Below, piece after piece: positions 9,064-17,785 of a stretch of DNA of 34,292 bases (positions are counted from its first letter, which is position 1; every line of letters starts with the position of its first letter). The position numbers were made by a program, and so were the translations under genes. The stretch spans positions 1 to 34,292 of the forward strand of contig CACFLO010000010.1 of NCBI GenBank assembly GCA_902567135.1, written 5' to 3'. This stretch comes from an uncultured Alphaproteobacteria bacterium (lineage in GTDB: Bacteria; Pseudomonadota; Alphaproteobacteria; HIMB59; GCA-002718135). The notes under the pieces are model-generated. The model did no database searches and was not told the origin of the DNA. It saw nothing but the letters and a program-made list of their open reading frames with translations.

Positions 9064-9067
9064 CTAA

Positions 9068-9799
9068 TTAAACCATTAACATACCACCATTTATATGAAA
9101 ATTCTGCCCTGTAATGTATGAAGCTTGGTTTGTAGTCAAGAAATAAACTAAATTAGCCACATCATCTGGCTCTCCAAATTTCTTCATGGGAATATTATCT
9201 AATATTTTATTTTTTTGTAATTCGTTAAGTTTTTCTGTCATTGGAGAAACGATAAAACCAGGGGAAACAACATTTACATTTATATTTCGACTTGCCACTT
9301 CATGGGCAATTGATTTGTAAAAACCAATCATTCCTGATTTTGAACTTACATAATTAGACTGACCAGGATTTCCAGATAATGCAACCACAGATGAGATTCC
9401 AATAATTTTTCCCTTTTTATATTTTATCATATTTGGAAGAATAGATTTGATAATAGCAAAATTTGAAGAAAGATTTGTATTTATTACTTCTTGCCATTGA
9501 TCTAATTTCATACGAAGAAGAAGACTATCAGAAGTCATACCAGCGTTATTAATTACAATAGATATATCAGGATGATCGTTAGAAATTTCATTCATTCTGG
9601 AAGTGATCGATGATAAATCAGATAAATCAAGATGATAATAGTTATGAATATCGCCATATTCATTTTTCATATTTGAAAGTTTTTCTTTGGATGAAGATGT
9701 TAAAATTAATTTATAACCTACATCAATAAACTTTTTTGTAATAGAACTGCCAATTCCACCAGATGATCCTGTTATAAATACTTTTTCTAAATTATTCAT
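9068..9799 (-). CDS. fabG: 3-oxoacyl-ACP reductase FabG
   Basis: NADPH-dependent reductase of the first reductive step in each fatty-acid elongation cycle. The 243-residue short-chain dehydrogenase has the cofactor loop TGSSGGIG (residues 10-17), the NNAG motif (84-87) and the catalytic S137, Y150 and K154 in the pattern ISS...SNYVSSK. The length is standard for FabG. The start overlaps the fabD stop by 4 bases (ATGA), so translation is coupled. The position between fabD and acpP supports FabG over other short-chain dehydrogenases. Confidence 0.96.
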   Translation of the reverse strand: MNNLEKVFITGSSGGIGSSITKKFIDVGYKLILTSSSKEKLSNMKNEYGDIHNYYHLDLSDLSSITSRMNEISNDHPDISIVINNAGMTSDSLLLRMKLDQWQEVINTNLSSNFAIIKSILPNMIKYKKGKIIGISSVVALSGNPGQSNYVSSKSGMIGFYKSIAHEVASRNINVNVVSPGFIVSPMTEKLNELQKNKILDNIPMKKFGEPDDVANLVYFLTTNQASYITGQNFHINGGMLMV

Positions 9800-10722
9800 A
9801 ATTTTTTTAATTGTTCTAAATCTTGTATATTATTAATTGAAATTATATCAAATTTATTTGATATTCTTTTTATTAAACCTGATAGTACTTTCCCAGGACC
9901 AATTTCTATTATTTGACTTTCACCCTTTTCTTCAATATTTTTAATACTTTCTGTCCATCTAACCCTATTTGACATTTGCAATTTTAAATTTTCTATAATT
10001 TTATTAATTGATTTATTTATTGAAGCATCAAAATTAGAAACAATTGCACAAGATGGGTCAACAAAATTTATTTTATCTATTTCAAAACTTAGCTTTTTTT
10101 GAGCTTCTATCATAAATTTACTGTGAAAAGCTGCTGAGACATTTAATTTTACAAATTTCTTAATTCCATTTGACAGAAAAATTTGTTCTGAGTTTTCAAT
10201 ATCATGATTTGATCCTGAGATCACTATTTGAAGTGGAGAATTATCATTTGCTATTTCAACATTAACATTATTATTTTTTATTATGCTAATAATATCTTCA
10301 CAATTCAAGCCTATCAAAGCTGCCATATTAGTAGTATTAGGTTCAATTGCTGAATTCATTAATTCTCCTCTTATTTTTAATAAAGATGATGCTTGTGAAA
10401 TTGTAAGAGATTTAGCAGCTGCTAAAGCAGAGTACTCTCCCAATGAGTGCCCCAGCATGTTGTGTATATTTAAATTAGAAAAACCAAAATTTTTTTCTAA
10501 AGTTTGATAAATAGACATAGATCCTGCAAAAATAGATATTTGAGTGAAATTTGTAATATTTAAAAGATTATCGTCATTGCCAAATATAATTTTTTTGATG
10601 CTTATACTCGTTGCGTCTTCAATCTCTGCAATAGTATCTTGAGCAATTTTAAAGTTATCAAAAAAATCCTTTGTCATCCCTAAAAATTGACTTCCTTGAC
10701 CTGGAAATATGATGCTTGTCAT
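9796..10722 (-). CDS. fabD: Malonyl-CoA:ACP transacylase FabD
   Basis: Loads malonyl groups from malonyl-CoA onto ACP for chain elongation. The 308-residue protein begins with IIFPGQGSQFLGM, has the nucleophile motif GHSLGE (residues 91-96, S93), and the second catalytic residue H200 in AAFHSKFM. It is the first gene of the minus-strand fab operon and stands head-to-head with rpsF across 90 bases. No Shine-Dalgarno is obvious before its ATG. Confidence 0.96.
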   Translation of the reverse strand: MTSIIFPGQGSQFLGMTKDFFDNFKIAQDTIAEIEDATSISIKKIIFGNDDNLLNITNFTQISIFAGSMSIYQTLEKNFGFSNLNIHNMLGHSLGEYSALAAAKSLTISQASSLLKIRGELMNSAIEPNTTNMAALIGLNCEDIISIIKNNNVNVEIANDNSPLQIVISGSNHDIENSEQIFLSNGIKKFVKLNVSAAFHSKFMIEAQKKLSFEIDKINFVDPSCAIVSNFDASINKSINKIIENLKLQMSNRVRWTESIKNIEEKGESQIIEIGPGKVLSGLIKRISNKFDIISINNIQDLEQLKKL

Positions 10723-10782
10723 TAAAATATTGATTTATTTTAAAATATGAATATATGCAACCACAACTTCTCTTACTATTTA

Positions 10783-10808
10783 TATAATATTAAGATTTAA
10801 CCGTGGAG
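10783..10808 (+). promoter_or_regulatory. -10 box and ribosome-binding site of the rpsF operon
   Basis: A perfect TATAAT at 10783-10788 and a TGGAG ribosome-binding site at 10804-10808 precede the rpsF ATG at 10813. No convincing -35 hexamer is seen 16-18 bases upstream of the -10. The predicted leader is about 18 bases, too short for a structured bS6/bS18-binding leader of the kind known upstream of rpsF in other bacteria. Confidence 0.5.
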
Positions 10809-10812
10809 TAAA

Positions 10813-11139
10813 ATGAATAAATTTGAAGCTATTTTATTAATTAGTCCTGAAGTATCTAAATCAACTTTAAATGATAACATAAAAAATTTTGAAGAGAGTA
10901 TTTCTAATAATTCAGGTAAAATCAAAGATACAGAGGATTGGGGCTTAAGAGATCTAAGTTATGTAATTAATAATTTTAAAAAAGCTTTTTACAAGTATTA
11001 TCAATTAGAAATTAATGGGAATAATATTAAAAATATTACAAGAATTTTAAATCAAAATGACAATATCATTCGTCATTTATTTATTAGAGTAAATGAACAT
11101 CAGGAATTACCTACAAATTTAAATTATGAAAAAAACTAG
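10813..11139 (+). CDS. rpsF: 30S ribosomal protein bS6
   Basis: Component of the 30S platform that binds with bS18. The 108-residue protein begins with the typical [13 protein letters not shown] strand and contains the central W-G-LR pattern ([13 protein letters not shown]) of the family, followed by the HLFIRV strand. The acidic C-terminal tail of E. coli S6 is absent, as in many small genomes. It is the first gene of the ribosomal operon and overlaps rpsR by 14 bases. Confidence 0.96.
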   Translation: MNKFEAILLISPEVSKSTLNDNIKNFEESISNNSGKIKDTEDWGLRDLSYVINNFKKAFYKYYQLEINGNNIKNITRILNQNDNIIRHLFIRVNEHQELPTNLNYEKN

Positions 11140-11404
11140 AAACAATAAATCAAGAAATAGAGACGAATCAAAAAATAGTCCATTTGAAGATAGGAAAAGA
11201 TTTTGTCCATTCAGTAACAAAAATTCACCAGTAATAGATTATAAGGATATTAAATTATTAACAAAATATATAAGTGAAAAAGGCAAGATTATACCAAGCA
11301 GAATTACGAATGTTTCAAGAGGAAAACAAAAAGAATTATCTTTAGCAATAAAACGCGCAAGATTTTTATCTCTAATGTCATACACAAATAAGTATTTAAA
11401 TTAA
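11126..11404 (+). CDS. rpsR: 30S ribosomal protein bS18
   Basis: Small-subunit protein that pairs with bS6 on the platform. The 92-residue product has a basic N-terminal extension, then the family core: [23 protein letters not shown], and the [21 protein letters not shown] block. It overlaps rpsF by 14 bases and is one base from rplI. A DUF2232 membrane-protein gene often found between rpsR and rplI in Alphaproteobacteria is missing here. Confidence 0.97.
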   Translation: MKKTRNNKSRNRDESKNSPFEDRKRFCPFSNKNSPVIDYKDIKLLTKYISEKGKIIPSRITNVSRGKQKELSLAIKRARFLSLMSYTNKYLN

Positions 11405-11405
11405 A

Positions 11406-11849
11406 ATGAAGATAATTTTAACAACTAACATAAAAAAAATTGGTAAAATTGGTGATTTAGTAAATGTAAAGGATGGTTATGCTAGAAACTTTTTACTACC
11501 AAAAAAAATGGCACTTAGAGAAAATAAAAAAAATTTAGATTATTATGAAAAAATCAAGGAAGAAATTAAAATAAAAGAAAATAATAAATTAGAGCTAGCT
11601 AAAAAGACAATTGAAGATATAAAAAAACTAAATATTCATTTTAATAAAGAAGCTGATGAAAAAGGACAACTTTATGGTGCTATTTCAAAAAATGAGATAA
11701 TTAATTTACTAAAAGAGAATGGTATTAAGATCCATTCTGATGATATTATTATATCAGCACAAATTAGATCAATTGGAGAGCACGAGATCTTCGTTAATCC
11801 TTATATAGACATCAAAGAATCAATATTAATAAAAGTTTCAAAAAATTAA
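11406..11849 (+). CDS. rplI: 50S ribosomal protein bL9
   Basis: Large-subunit protein that binds 23S rRNA near the L1 stalk base. The 147-residue protein shows the N-terminal rRNA-binding domain signature GDLVNVKDGYARNFLLPK, the long connecting helix (about residues 40-75) and the C-terminal domain with GQLYGAISKNEI. The length is typical. No Shine-Dalgarno is visible and the start is one base after the rpsR stop, so it probably depends on translational coupling. Confidence 0.97.
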   Translation: MKIILTTNIKKIGKIGDLVNVKDGYARNFLLPKKMALRENKKNLDYYEKIKEEIKIKENNKLELAKKTIEDIKKLNIHFNKEADEKGQLYGAISKNEIINLLKENGIKIHSDDIIISAQIRSIGEHEIFVNPYIDIKESILIKVSKN

Positions 11850-11944
11850 TCTTATACACATTTTATTATATAGATATTAACTATTAATATTTAAAATTTA
11901 ATAAGACTTATTGTGATATTTTATTTTTTTATTAAGAAATAATT

Positions 11945-13450
11945 GTGCAAACTAATGAAATCATAAATTTAAGTAAAAATAATCAAGTTAAAACAAATTT
12001 ATTCTCAAATATTGAGGCAGAACAAGCGCTAATAGGTTCAATTCTTTGGGATAATAAAAACTTTGAAAAAGTTGCTGATTTTCTTGAAGATAAGCATTTT
12101 GTTGATTCTAATAACCAGATAATTTTTAAAACAATTTCAATGCTATTGAACAAAAACATGCTTGTTTCACCAATTACTTTGAAAAGTTATTTGCCAGCAG
12201 ATGATATTGATTTTGATAATTTAAAATATCTTAATCAAATAAAAGATAGTGCTCCATCAACTCAAAATCCATATCAATATGGAAAAATAATATATGATTT
12301 ACATATCAAAAGAAATTTAATTGCTATTGGCCAAAATCTTATAACCGACACATCTGTCAATGAAGACAATGAAGATGGCATTGAGTTGATTGAAAGAGCA
12401 GAAAATGATCTTTATCAATTATCTCAAACAGGAAATACTGAAAGAAAATATTCATTTTTTAGAGAAGCGCTAAAAAATGCTGTAAATATAATAAATGAGG
12501 CCTTTAAAAGAGATGGTAAAATTGCTGGACTTACGACTGGACTAAAAGATTTGGATAAAAAACTTGGCGGACTATACAATTCTGATTTAATAATAATAGC
12601 TGGTCGACCTTCAATGGGTAAAACTGCTTTAGGTACCAATATAGCATTTAATGCAGCTGAGAAATTTAAAGAAGGGGAAAATGCAGATGGTGAAAAAATT
12701 ATTGTTGAAGGAGGTAAGGTAGTTTTTTTTTCATTGGAAATGTCATCTGAACAATTAGCTACAAGAATTTTAGCAGAACAATCAAAAATATCAGGTGATA
12801 AAATGCGTAAAGCTGATTTATCTAAAGATGATTTTAAAAATATTGCTAACATTAGTTCTAAGCTGGAAGATTTAAACTTAATAATTGATGATAATCCTAT
12901 TTTAACAATACCGTCACTTCGCGCAAGAGCAAGAAGATTAAAAAGATTACATGATATAAATTTAATAATAATAGATTATCTGCAACTTATGTCTGGAACT
13001 TTAAATAAAAAAAACGATGGAAGAGTTCAAGAAATATCAGAAATCACAAGAGGCTTAAAAGCAATTGCTAAAGAATTAAATATTCCAATAATTGCTCTAT
13101 CGCAATTATCCAGACAAGTTGAGCAAAGAGAAGATAAGAGACCACAATTATCAGATTTAAGAGAAAGTGGTACAATTGAACAAGACTCAGATGTAGTTAT
13201 GTTTATTTTTAGAGAAAGTTATTATCTTGAAAGAATGGAACCAATAAAAAAACCAGAAGAGTCAGAAGATAAATATGATGAAAGACACAATAGATGGCGT
13301 GATCTATGTGAAAAAGCTCACAATACAGGCGAAATCATAATTGCTAAACAAAGGCATGGGCCAATAGGCACAATAAGAGCTCACTTTGATCCAAATTTTA
13401 CTAAATTTAGTGATTTAACTGTAAAAGAATATGATAATATAATTGAGTGA
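11945..13450 (+). CDS. dnaB: Replicative DNA helicase DnaB
   Basis: Hexameric 5'-3' helicase that unwinds the replication fork. The 501-residue protein has an N-terminal primase-interacting domain (about 20-125), a linker, and a RecA-fold domain with Walker A GRPSMGKT (220-227), Walker B IIIDYLQLMSG (341-351), and the SRQVEQREDKRP and DLRESG segments. Residues about 240-258 form a charged insertion (around GENADGEKIIVEGGKV) before FFSLEMS, a common feature of alphaproteobacterial DnaB. The start is GTG at 11945 with no clear Shine-Dalgarno; the nearest ATG is out of frame. The 95-base gap after rplI holds no firm promoter or terminator, so it may belong to the ribosomal operon. The usual downstream genes alr and radA are absent. 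Confidence 0.96.
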   Translation: MQTNEIINLSKNNQVKTNLFSNIEAEQALIGSILWDNKNFEKVADFLEDKHFVDSNNQIIFKTISMLLNKNMLVSPITLKSYLPADDIDFDNLKYLNQIKDSAPSTQNPYQYGKIIYDLHIKRNLIAIGQNLITDTSVNEDNEDGIELIERAENDLYQLSQTGNTERKYSFFREALKNAVNIINEAFKRDGKIAGLTTGLKDLDKKLGGLYNSDLIIIAGRPSMGKTALGTNIAFNAAEKFKEGENADGEKIIVEGGKVVFFSLEMSSEQLATRILAEQSKISGDKMRKADLSKDDFKNIANISSKLEDLNLIIDDNPILTIPSLRARARRLKRLHDINLIIIDYLQLMSGTLNKKNDGRVQEISEITRGLKAIAKELNIPIIALSQLSRQVEQREDKRPQLSDLRESGTIEQDSDVVMFIFRESYYLERMEPIKKPEESEDKYDERHNRWRDLCEKAHNTGEIIIAKQRHGPIGTIRAHFDPNFTKFSDLTVKEYDNIIE

Positions 13451-13516
13451 TCTATATTGCTCTAATTAAATTTAAAAAAATTGAATATTTATTTCTTGAT
13501 TAAGTAAAATAGGGAA

Positions 13517-13586
13517 TTGTTTATTTTTAAGTTAATTGTAAAATATTGATCATTAGTTTCTAACTTTTAAATAAATTAGAATGGGG
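13517..13586 (+). promoter_or_regulatory. Possible promoter and ribosome-binding site before the MMPL exporter
   Basis: The 143-base gap after dnaB is the longest non-coding stretch in the window. It contains TTGTTT (13517-13522) and, 16 bases on, TAAAAT (13539-13544, 5 of 6), followed by a GGGG ribosome-binding site at 13583-13586 that supports the TTG start at 13594. In DNA this AT-rich a box pair of this quality can arise by chance. I see no small gene or RNA in the gap. Confidence 0.35.
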
Positions 13587-13593
13587 TAAAGAA

Positions 13594-15966
13594 TTGTCAA
13601 AATTAAGATTGATTTTTTTAATAATTTTATCTTTATCGATGATAATTTTATCATCTATTTATATAAAAAATTTTAGGATTGATGCATCTTCAGATACATT
13701 AGTTGCAAAAAATGATCAAGATTTCCTCTATTACAATAGTTATAGCAATTTATTTAACTCAGAAAATTTTTTAGTTTTAGCGATTAAAAACAATAACGAA
13801 ATTGATAATAAATTTGTAGAGAAATTTGATTTTCTTTCAAAAGAAATTTTAAAGTTAAAAAATGTTAAAAGAGTTTTTAGTTTTATAGATGCACCAATAC
13901 TTTTTTTGAATAACACATCACTAAATTCATTAAATAGTAACAATATTGATACAATAAAAAATTCAAACTATGATTTGAAGAAAGTTATAAAAGAATTATC
14001 AAATAATCCTATTTATAAAGACCAAATAATTAATAATGACTCAAATGTTTTCTCATTAATTATATACTTAGATAAGAATTTAGAAATGGAAAAAGCAAGA
14101 GCTGACTATAACAATTATAAAATTTCAAAAAAGAAATTTTTAGAAATAAAAAAAGAAAATGACATTAAAAGAAAAATTCTTGTTTCTCAGGTAAGAAATA
14201 TTGCAAATAATATAAATGATGATCACGAGTATTACTTAGGTGGAATTGAAATGATAGCTAATGATGTTATAGATTTTGTTAAAAAGGATATAATAACTTT
14301 TAGTATCTCAGTTACTTTAATCATTATTTTAGTTTTATTTTATATTTTTAAGCAAATAAAATTTGTTTTAATTTGTTTGATAAGTTCAATATATTCAGTA
14401 TTTGTTATATTTGGTATAATTAGTTTTTTTCAAATTGAAGTTACAGCCATCTCTTCTAATTTTTCAGCATTAATATTCATTTTATCTATTTCCATGAATA
14501 TACATATTATAAACTACTACAGACTTTTGGACACAAAGTCAGATATTAAAATAAAAACTACTTTTGCCAAAATGTTCTGGCCATGCTTTTATACATCATT
14601 AACAACAATAGTTGCATTTGGATCTTTAATATTAACAGATATTAAACCAATAATCGATTTTGGAATTATAATGATTATTTCATTAATCATTTCATTTATT
14701 TGTTCATTTTCAATTTTACCATTATTATTATTTGTCACTCCAAATAAAATACAGCCTAATAATAATATTTTTAAATTTAGAAATATTTTCACTTCACTTA
14801 CAAATAATTATTTTAATATAATTATTTTTATTAGTCTTATCTTTTTTATTTTATCAATTGGAGGAATATTAAAGCTAAATGTTGAAAATAGTTTTGTAAA
14901 TTATTTTAAAAAAGATACTGAAATTTACAAAGGTATGAAATTAATTGATGATGAGTTAGGAGGTACTACTCCTTTAGATATTATAATTAATTTTAATGAT
15001 TTAGAAAATTCGTCAAATATTGATTTAGAAATTAATGAAGATGATTTAATAATCGATGAAGATATTTTTGAAGATGACATTTTTACAAGTCAGCAAACAA
15101 TTACATGGTTTACAAAGGAAAGGTTGGAAATAATATCCGATATTCATTATTATTTAGATAGTAGAATAGAGATAGGAAAAGTTCAATCAGTTATATCACT
15201 TATTGAAATAGCAAATTTAATTAATAAAAAACCTTTAGAAATTTTTGAACTGTCAATATTGTATAATGAAATACCTGAAGATTATAAAAAAAGTTTAATT
15301 TATCCCTATTTACTTGTTGATTATAACATGGCAAAAATAACAGCAAGAATTAAAGACTCTGAAAATATTAGTAGGGAGACATTAATTAATGATATCAAAA
15401 TTTATTTAGATAATACTAATAACTCTTCGGTTAAAGATTATAAAGTTAATGGATTATTAGTTCTATACAACAATATGCTAGATTCTTTATTTGACTCACA
15501 AATAAAATCACTTGGATTTGTAATTATTTTAATATTTATCATGTTTTTAATATTGTTTAGGTCAGTTAAATTAAGCATAATTGGAATTATTCCAAATATT
15601 TTTGCCTCATCTTTTATCTTGGGTATAATTGGGTATTTATCTATACCCTTAGATATAATGACAATAACAATTGCAGCAATAACTATTGGTATTGCTGTAG
15701 ACAACACCATTCATTATTTGTATCGTTTTAAAGAATTTAATAATGACAATAATTTAATGGACTCAATAAAGCTAACTAACTCTTCTGCCGGTTTAGCTGT
15801 TTTAACTACATCAATTACAATAGCGCTAGGTTTCTCAATTTTAAGTTTTTCAAGTTTTATACCAACAGTTTTATTTGGTATATTTACATCATTAGCAATG
15901 GTATTTGCAATGTTGGGAGTAATGATTTTAATACCTGCTCTATTATTTTTTGTAAAATATGATTGA
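13594..15966 (+). CDS. MMPL-family RND-superfamily exporter
   Basis: Inner-membrane transporter of the RND superfamily, MMPL (HAE-3-like) type; such proteins move hydrophobic molecules, often lipids, and usually work without a TolC-type partner. The 790 residues form two repeats, each with one leading helix (about 5-24 and 403-424), a large periplasmic loop, and a five-helix bundle (from about 232 and 640). The second-half motif GIAVDNTIHYLYRF is typical of the family. The second loop contains an acidic stretch (about 480-497, NEDDLIIDEDIFEDDIF) followed by WFT, a pattern I also associate with marine relatives. The start is TTG at 13594, supported by a GGGG ribosome-binding site. It overlaps cvpA by 8 bases and takes the place usually held by alr and radA. 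The substrate is unknown. Confidence 0.85.
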   Translation: MSKLRLIFLIILSLSMIILSSIYIKNFRIDASSDTLVAKNDQDFLYYNSYSNLFNSENFLVLAIKNNNEIDNKFVEKFDFLSKEILKLKNVKRVFSFIDAPILFLNNTSLNSLNSNNIDTIKNSNYDLKKVIKELSNNPIYKDQIINNDSNVFSLIIYLDKNLEMEKARADYNNYKISKKKFLEIKKENDIKRKILVSQVRNIANNINDDHEYYLGGIEMIANDVIDFVKKDIITFSISVTLIIILVLFYIFKQIKFVLICLISSIYSVFVIFGIISFFQIEVTAISSNFSALIFILSISMNIHIINYYRLLDTKSDIKIKTTFAKMFWPCFYTSLTTIVAFGSLILTDIKPIIDFGIIMIISLIISFICSFSILPLLLFVTPNKIQPNNNIFKFRNIFTSLTNNYFNIIIFISLIFFILSIGGILKLNVENSFVNYFKKDTEIYKGMKLIDDELGGTTPLDIIINFNDLENSSNIDLEINEDDLIIDEDIFEDDIFTSQQTITWFTKERLEIISDIHYYLDSRIEIGKVQSVISLIEIANLINKKPLEIFELSILYNEIPEDYKKSLIYPYLLVDYNMAKITARIKDSENISRETLINDIKIYLDNTNNSSVKDYKVNGLLVLYNNMLDSLFDSQIKSLGFVIILIFIMFLILFRSVKLSIIGIIPNIFASSFILGIIGYLSIPLDIMTITIAAITIGIAVDNTIHYLYRFKEFNNDNNLMDSIKLTNSSAGLAVLTTSITIALGFSILSFSSFIPTVLFGIFTSLAMVFAMLGVMILIPALLFFVKYD

Positions 15967-16504
15967 AAATTTAATTTTTCCTATTGATCATATTATATTA
16001 ACAATTGGATTGATTGTAGTAATTTTTTGCTTTTGGAAAGGTGTAATCAATTCAATTTTAGGATTACTTACTTGGATTGGTTCAATTATTATTACTATTT
16101 ATTTTTATAATAATTTATCAAGTTTTGTTAATAAACAACTTTTAAATATAGAAATATTAAAAAATTATGAACAAATAACAAATTTAATATCCATTATATT
16201 ATCTATACCTATAATTTTTCTCATTTCTCTCTTCATACTAAAAAAATTAAGAAAAATTATTTCCTCAGATCTTGATAGTCAAATATTAGGGAAAATTATA
16301 GATAAAGTATTTGGTTTTTTATTTGGTTTTTTATTTAATTATATTATTTTTAGTACAATAATTTATGGCATAAATAACTTTGAATTTTTAAATAATTTAA
16401 ATAATTTTTTATCAGAAAACTCATATATTCTTCAACAAATTGATGCAATTAACAAGGATTTATTAAACTACATTTTCTTGAAAGATGAATCAGGAGCTAC
16501 TTAA
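15959..16504 (+). CDS. CvpA-family membrane protein
   Basis: Small inner-membrane protein (181 residues) of the CvpA family, linked in E. coli to colicin V production and more generally to envelope stress tolerance; the molecular role is not settled. Four hydrophobic helices are visible (about 8-26, 30-51, 74-95 and 115-138). The family-typical features are a WKGVINSILGL turn between the first two and the LGKIIDKVFGFLFGF segment leading into the last. In most Alphaproteobacteria cvpA is followed by purF; here it is followed tail-to-tail by der, overlapping by 8 bases. The start overlaps the MMPL gene by 8 bases, suggesting the two are made together. Confidence 0.8.
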   Translation: MIENLIFPIDHIILTIGLIVVIFCFWKGVINSILGLLTWIGSIIITIYFYNNLSSFVNKQLLNIEILKNYEQITNLISIILSIPIIFLISLFILKKLRKIISSDLDSQILGKIIDKVFGFLFGFLFNYIIFSTIIYGINNFEFLNNLNNFLSENSYILQQIDAINKDLLNYIFLKDESGAT

Positions 16505-17783
16505 AGGGATTTTTTGATGAAGAAAATATCAAATTAACTTTCGAATCAATTAAATTAAAATCTGCAATTAATTTATTAATAAGATAATTTTTATAGTTTT
16601 TTTTGATATCTTTAGGGAAATTAGAGAAAATTTTTATTGTTATAGGAGATGAAGATACCTGTACTCCATATTTAAAACTAACTATTTTACCTTTTACTAA
16701 AGGATGAGGATATTCCAAAGATGATTTCTTTAACCATATATTAATTTTACTAGTTGATAATGATATATTGGAATTTTTAGATTTCTTTAAAATCATCTTT
16801 TTTAATTCAGTTACATGTTTTTTATTTTTTGCTGAAATAAATAAAGTTGATATATTTTGAATTTGCGAAAATGATTCTTTAATAAATAATTTAGTTTCCT
16901 TTGAGAATTTATTTTTATTTTTTATTATATCAATTTTATTAAAGACTATTATTATACTTTTAGATTTATTAATTAATATTTTTAAGATTTTTTTTATCTG
17001 TGTATCAAAGCCTTCTTTACAGTCTATAAGGATTATACTTAAATCCGTTTGAGTTTTTAAATTTAATGATTTTCTGATTGCTTCAAAATTTATTGACTTA
17101 TTATCAATTTTATTTTTTTTAAATATTCCTGCAGTATCAATAATTTTAAAATTTTTATCTTTAAACTTATATATATCTTCAACTATATCAGATGTAGTTC
17201 CTGCTATTTTGCTTGTAAGAACTCTATTATAGCCCAAGAGTGAATTTGCAAGCGTACTTTTACCTGCATTAGGTTTGCCATAAATTGCTATCGAATAATC
17301 AAAAACATGATCATTTTCACTTCCAAGATCATTATTTTCAAAATATGTATATAGTTTATCAAAACCTAAATTATGTGAACATGAAATATAAAATAAATGA
17401 TCATATCCAGATTTCGAAATAATTAAATTTTGTTCGTAATTATCATCTTTGTTGATAATCAAAATAATTTTTTTATTATATTTTCTTAATTCATTAATAG
17501 ATTCTTTATCATAGTAATCATTTTTATTTTTTAAATCAATTACATATAAAAAAACATTAATAGTTTGTAACAATTTAGAAAAATTAATTTTTTTTAATTT
17601 TTTATTTGTAAAGATTACTCCTGGAGAATCATAAATTATTGAATGATTTAATCCTTTAATTTTACTTTTATGCCAGTCTCTTGTAGTACCTTCTTCTCTA
17701 TGAATAATATTCCTTGATATTGTCAATTTATTAAAAATTGAAGTTTTGCCTACATTAGGTCTACCGATTAAGAAATATTTCAT
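16497..17783 (-). CDS. der: Ribosome-assembly GTPase Der (EngA)
   Basis: Double GTPase that helps mature the 50S subunit. The 428-residue protein has two G domains in tandem: the first with P-loop GRPNVGKT (7-14), DSPG (52-55, usually DTPG) and NKDD (111-114); the second with GKPNAGKS (169-176), DTAG (216-219) and FNKID. A C-terminal KH-like domain follows, including the YPHPLVKGKIVSFKYGVQVS stretch. It lies 2 bases after bamB, the same order as yfgM-bamB-der in E. coli, and overlaps the convergent cvpA by 8 bases. Confidence 0.95.
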   Translation of the reverse strand: MKYFLIGRPNVGKTSIFNKLTISRNIIHREEGTTRDWHKSKIKGLNHSIIYDSPGVIFTNKKLKKINFSKLLQTINVFLYVIDLKNKNDYYDKESINELRKYNKKIILIINKDDNYEQNLIISKSGYDHLFYISCSHNLGFDKLYTYFENNDLGSENDHVFDYSIAIYGKPNAGKSTLANSLLGYNRVLTSKIAGTTSDIVEDIYKFKDKNFKIIDTAGIFKKNKIDNKSINFEAIRKSLNLKTQTDLSIILIDCKEGFDTQIKKILKILINKSKSIIIVFNKIDIIKNKNKFSKETKLFIKESFSQIQNISTLFISAKNKKHVTELKKMILKKSKNSNISLSTSKINIWLKKSSLEYPHPLVKGKIVSFKYGVQVSSSPITIKIFSNFPKDIKKNYKNYLINKLIADFNLIDSKVNLIFSSSKNPFK

Positions 17784-17785
17784 TT

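Noticed and set aside
11850..11944. Gap between rplI and dnaB as a terminator, small RNA or extra gene
   Set aside because: It is AT-rich with only an unstable AATAAG/CTTATT inverted pair and no loop, no T tract after a GC stem, and no open frame with a start signal.
12424..12852. 142-codon open frame on the minus strand inside dnaB
   Set aside because: It lies fully opposite the conserved DnaB ATPase core and its product is a low-complexity Ser/Leu/Ile-rich sequence typical of antisense to a real gene. No start signal is seen.
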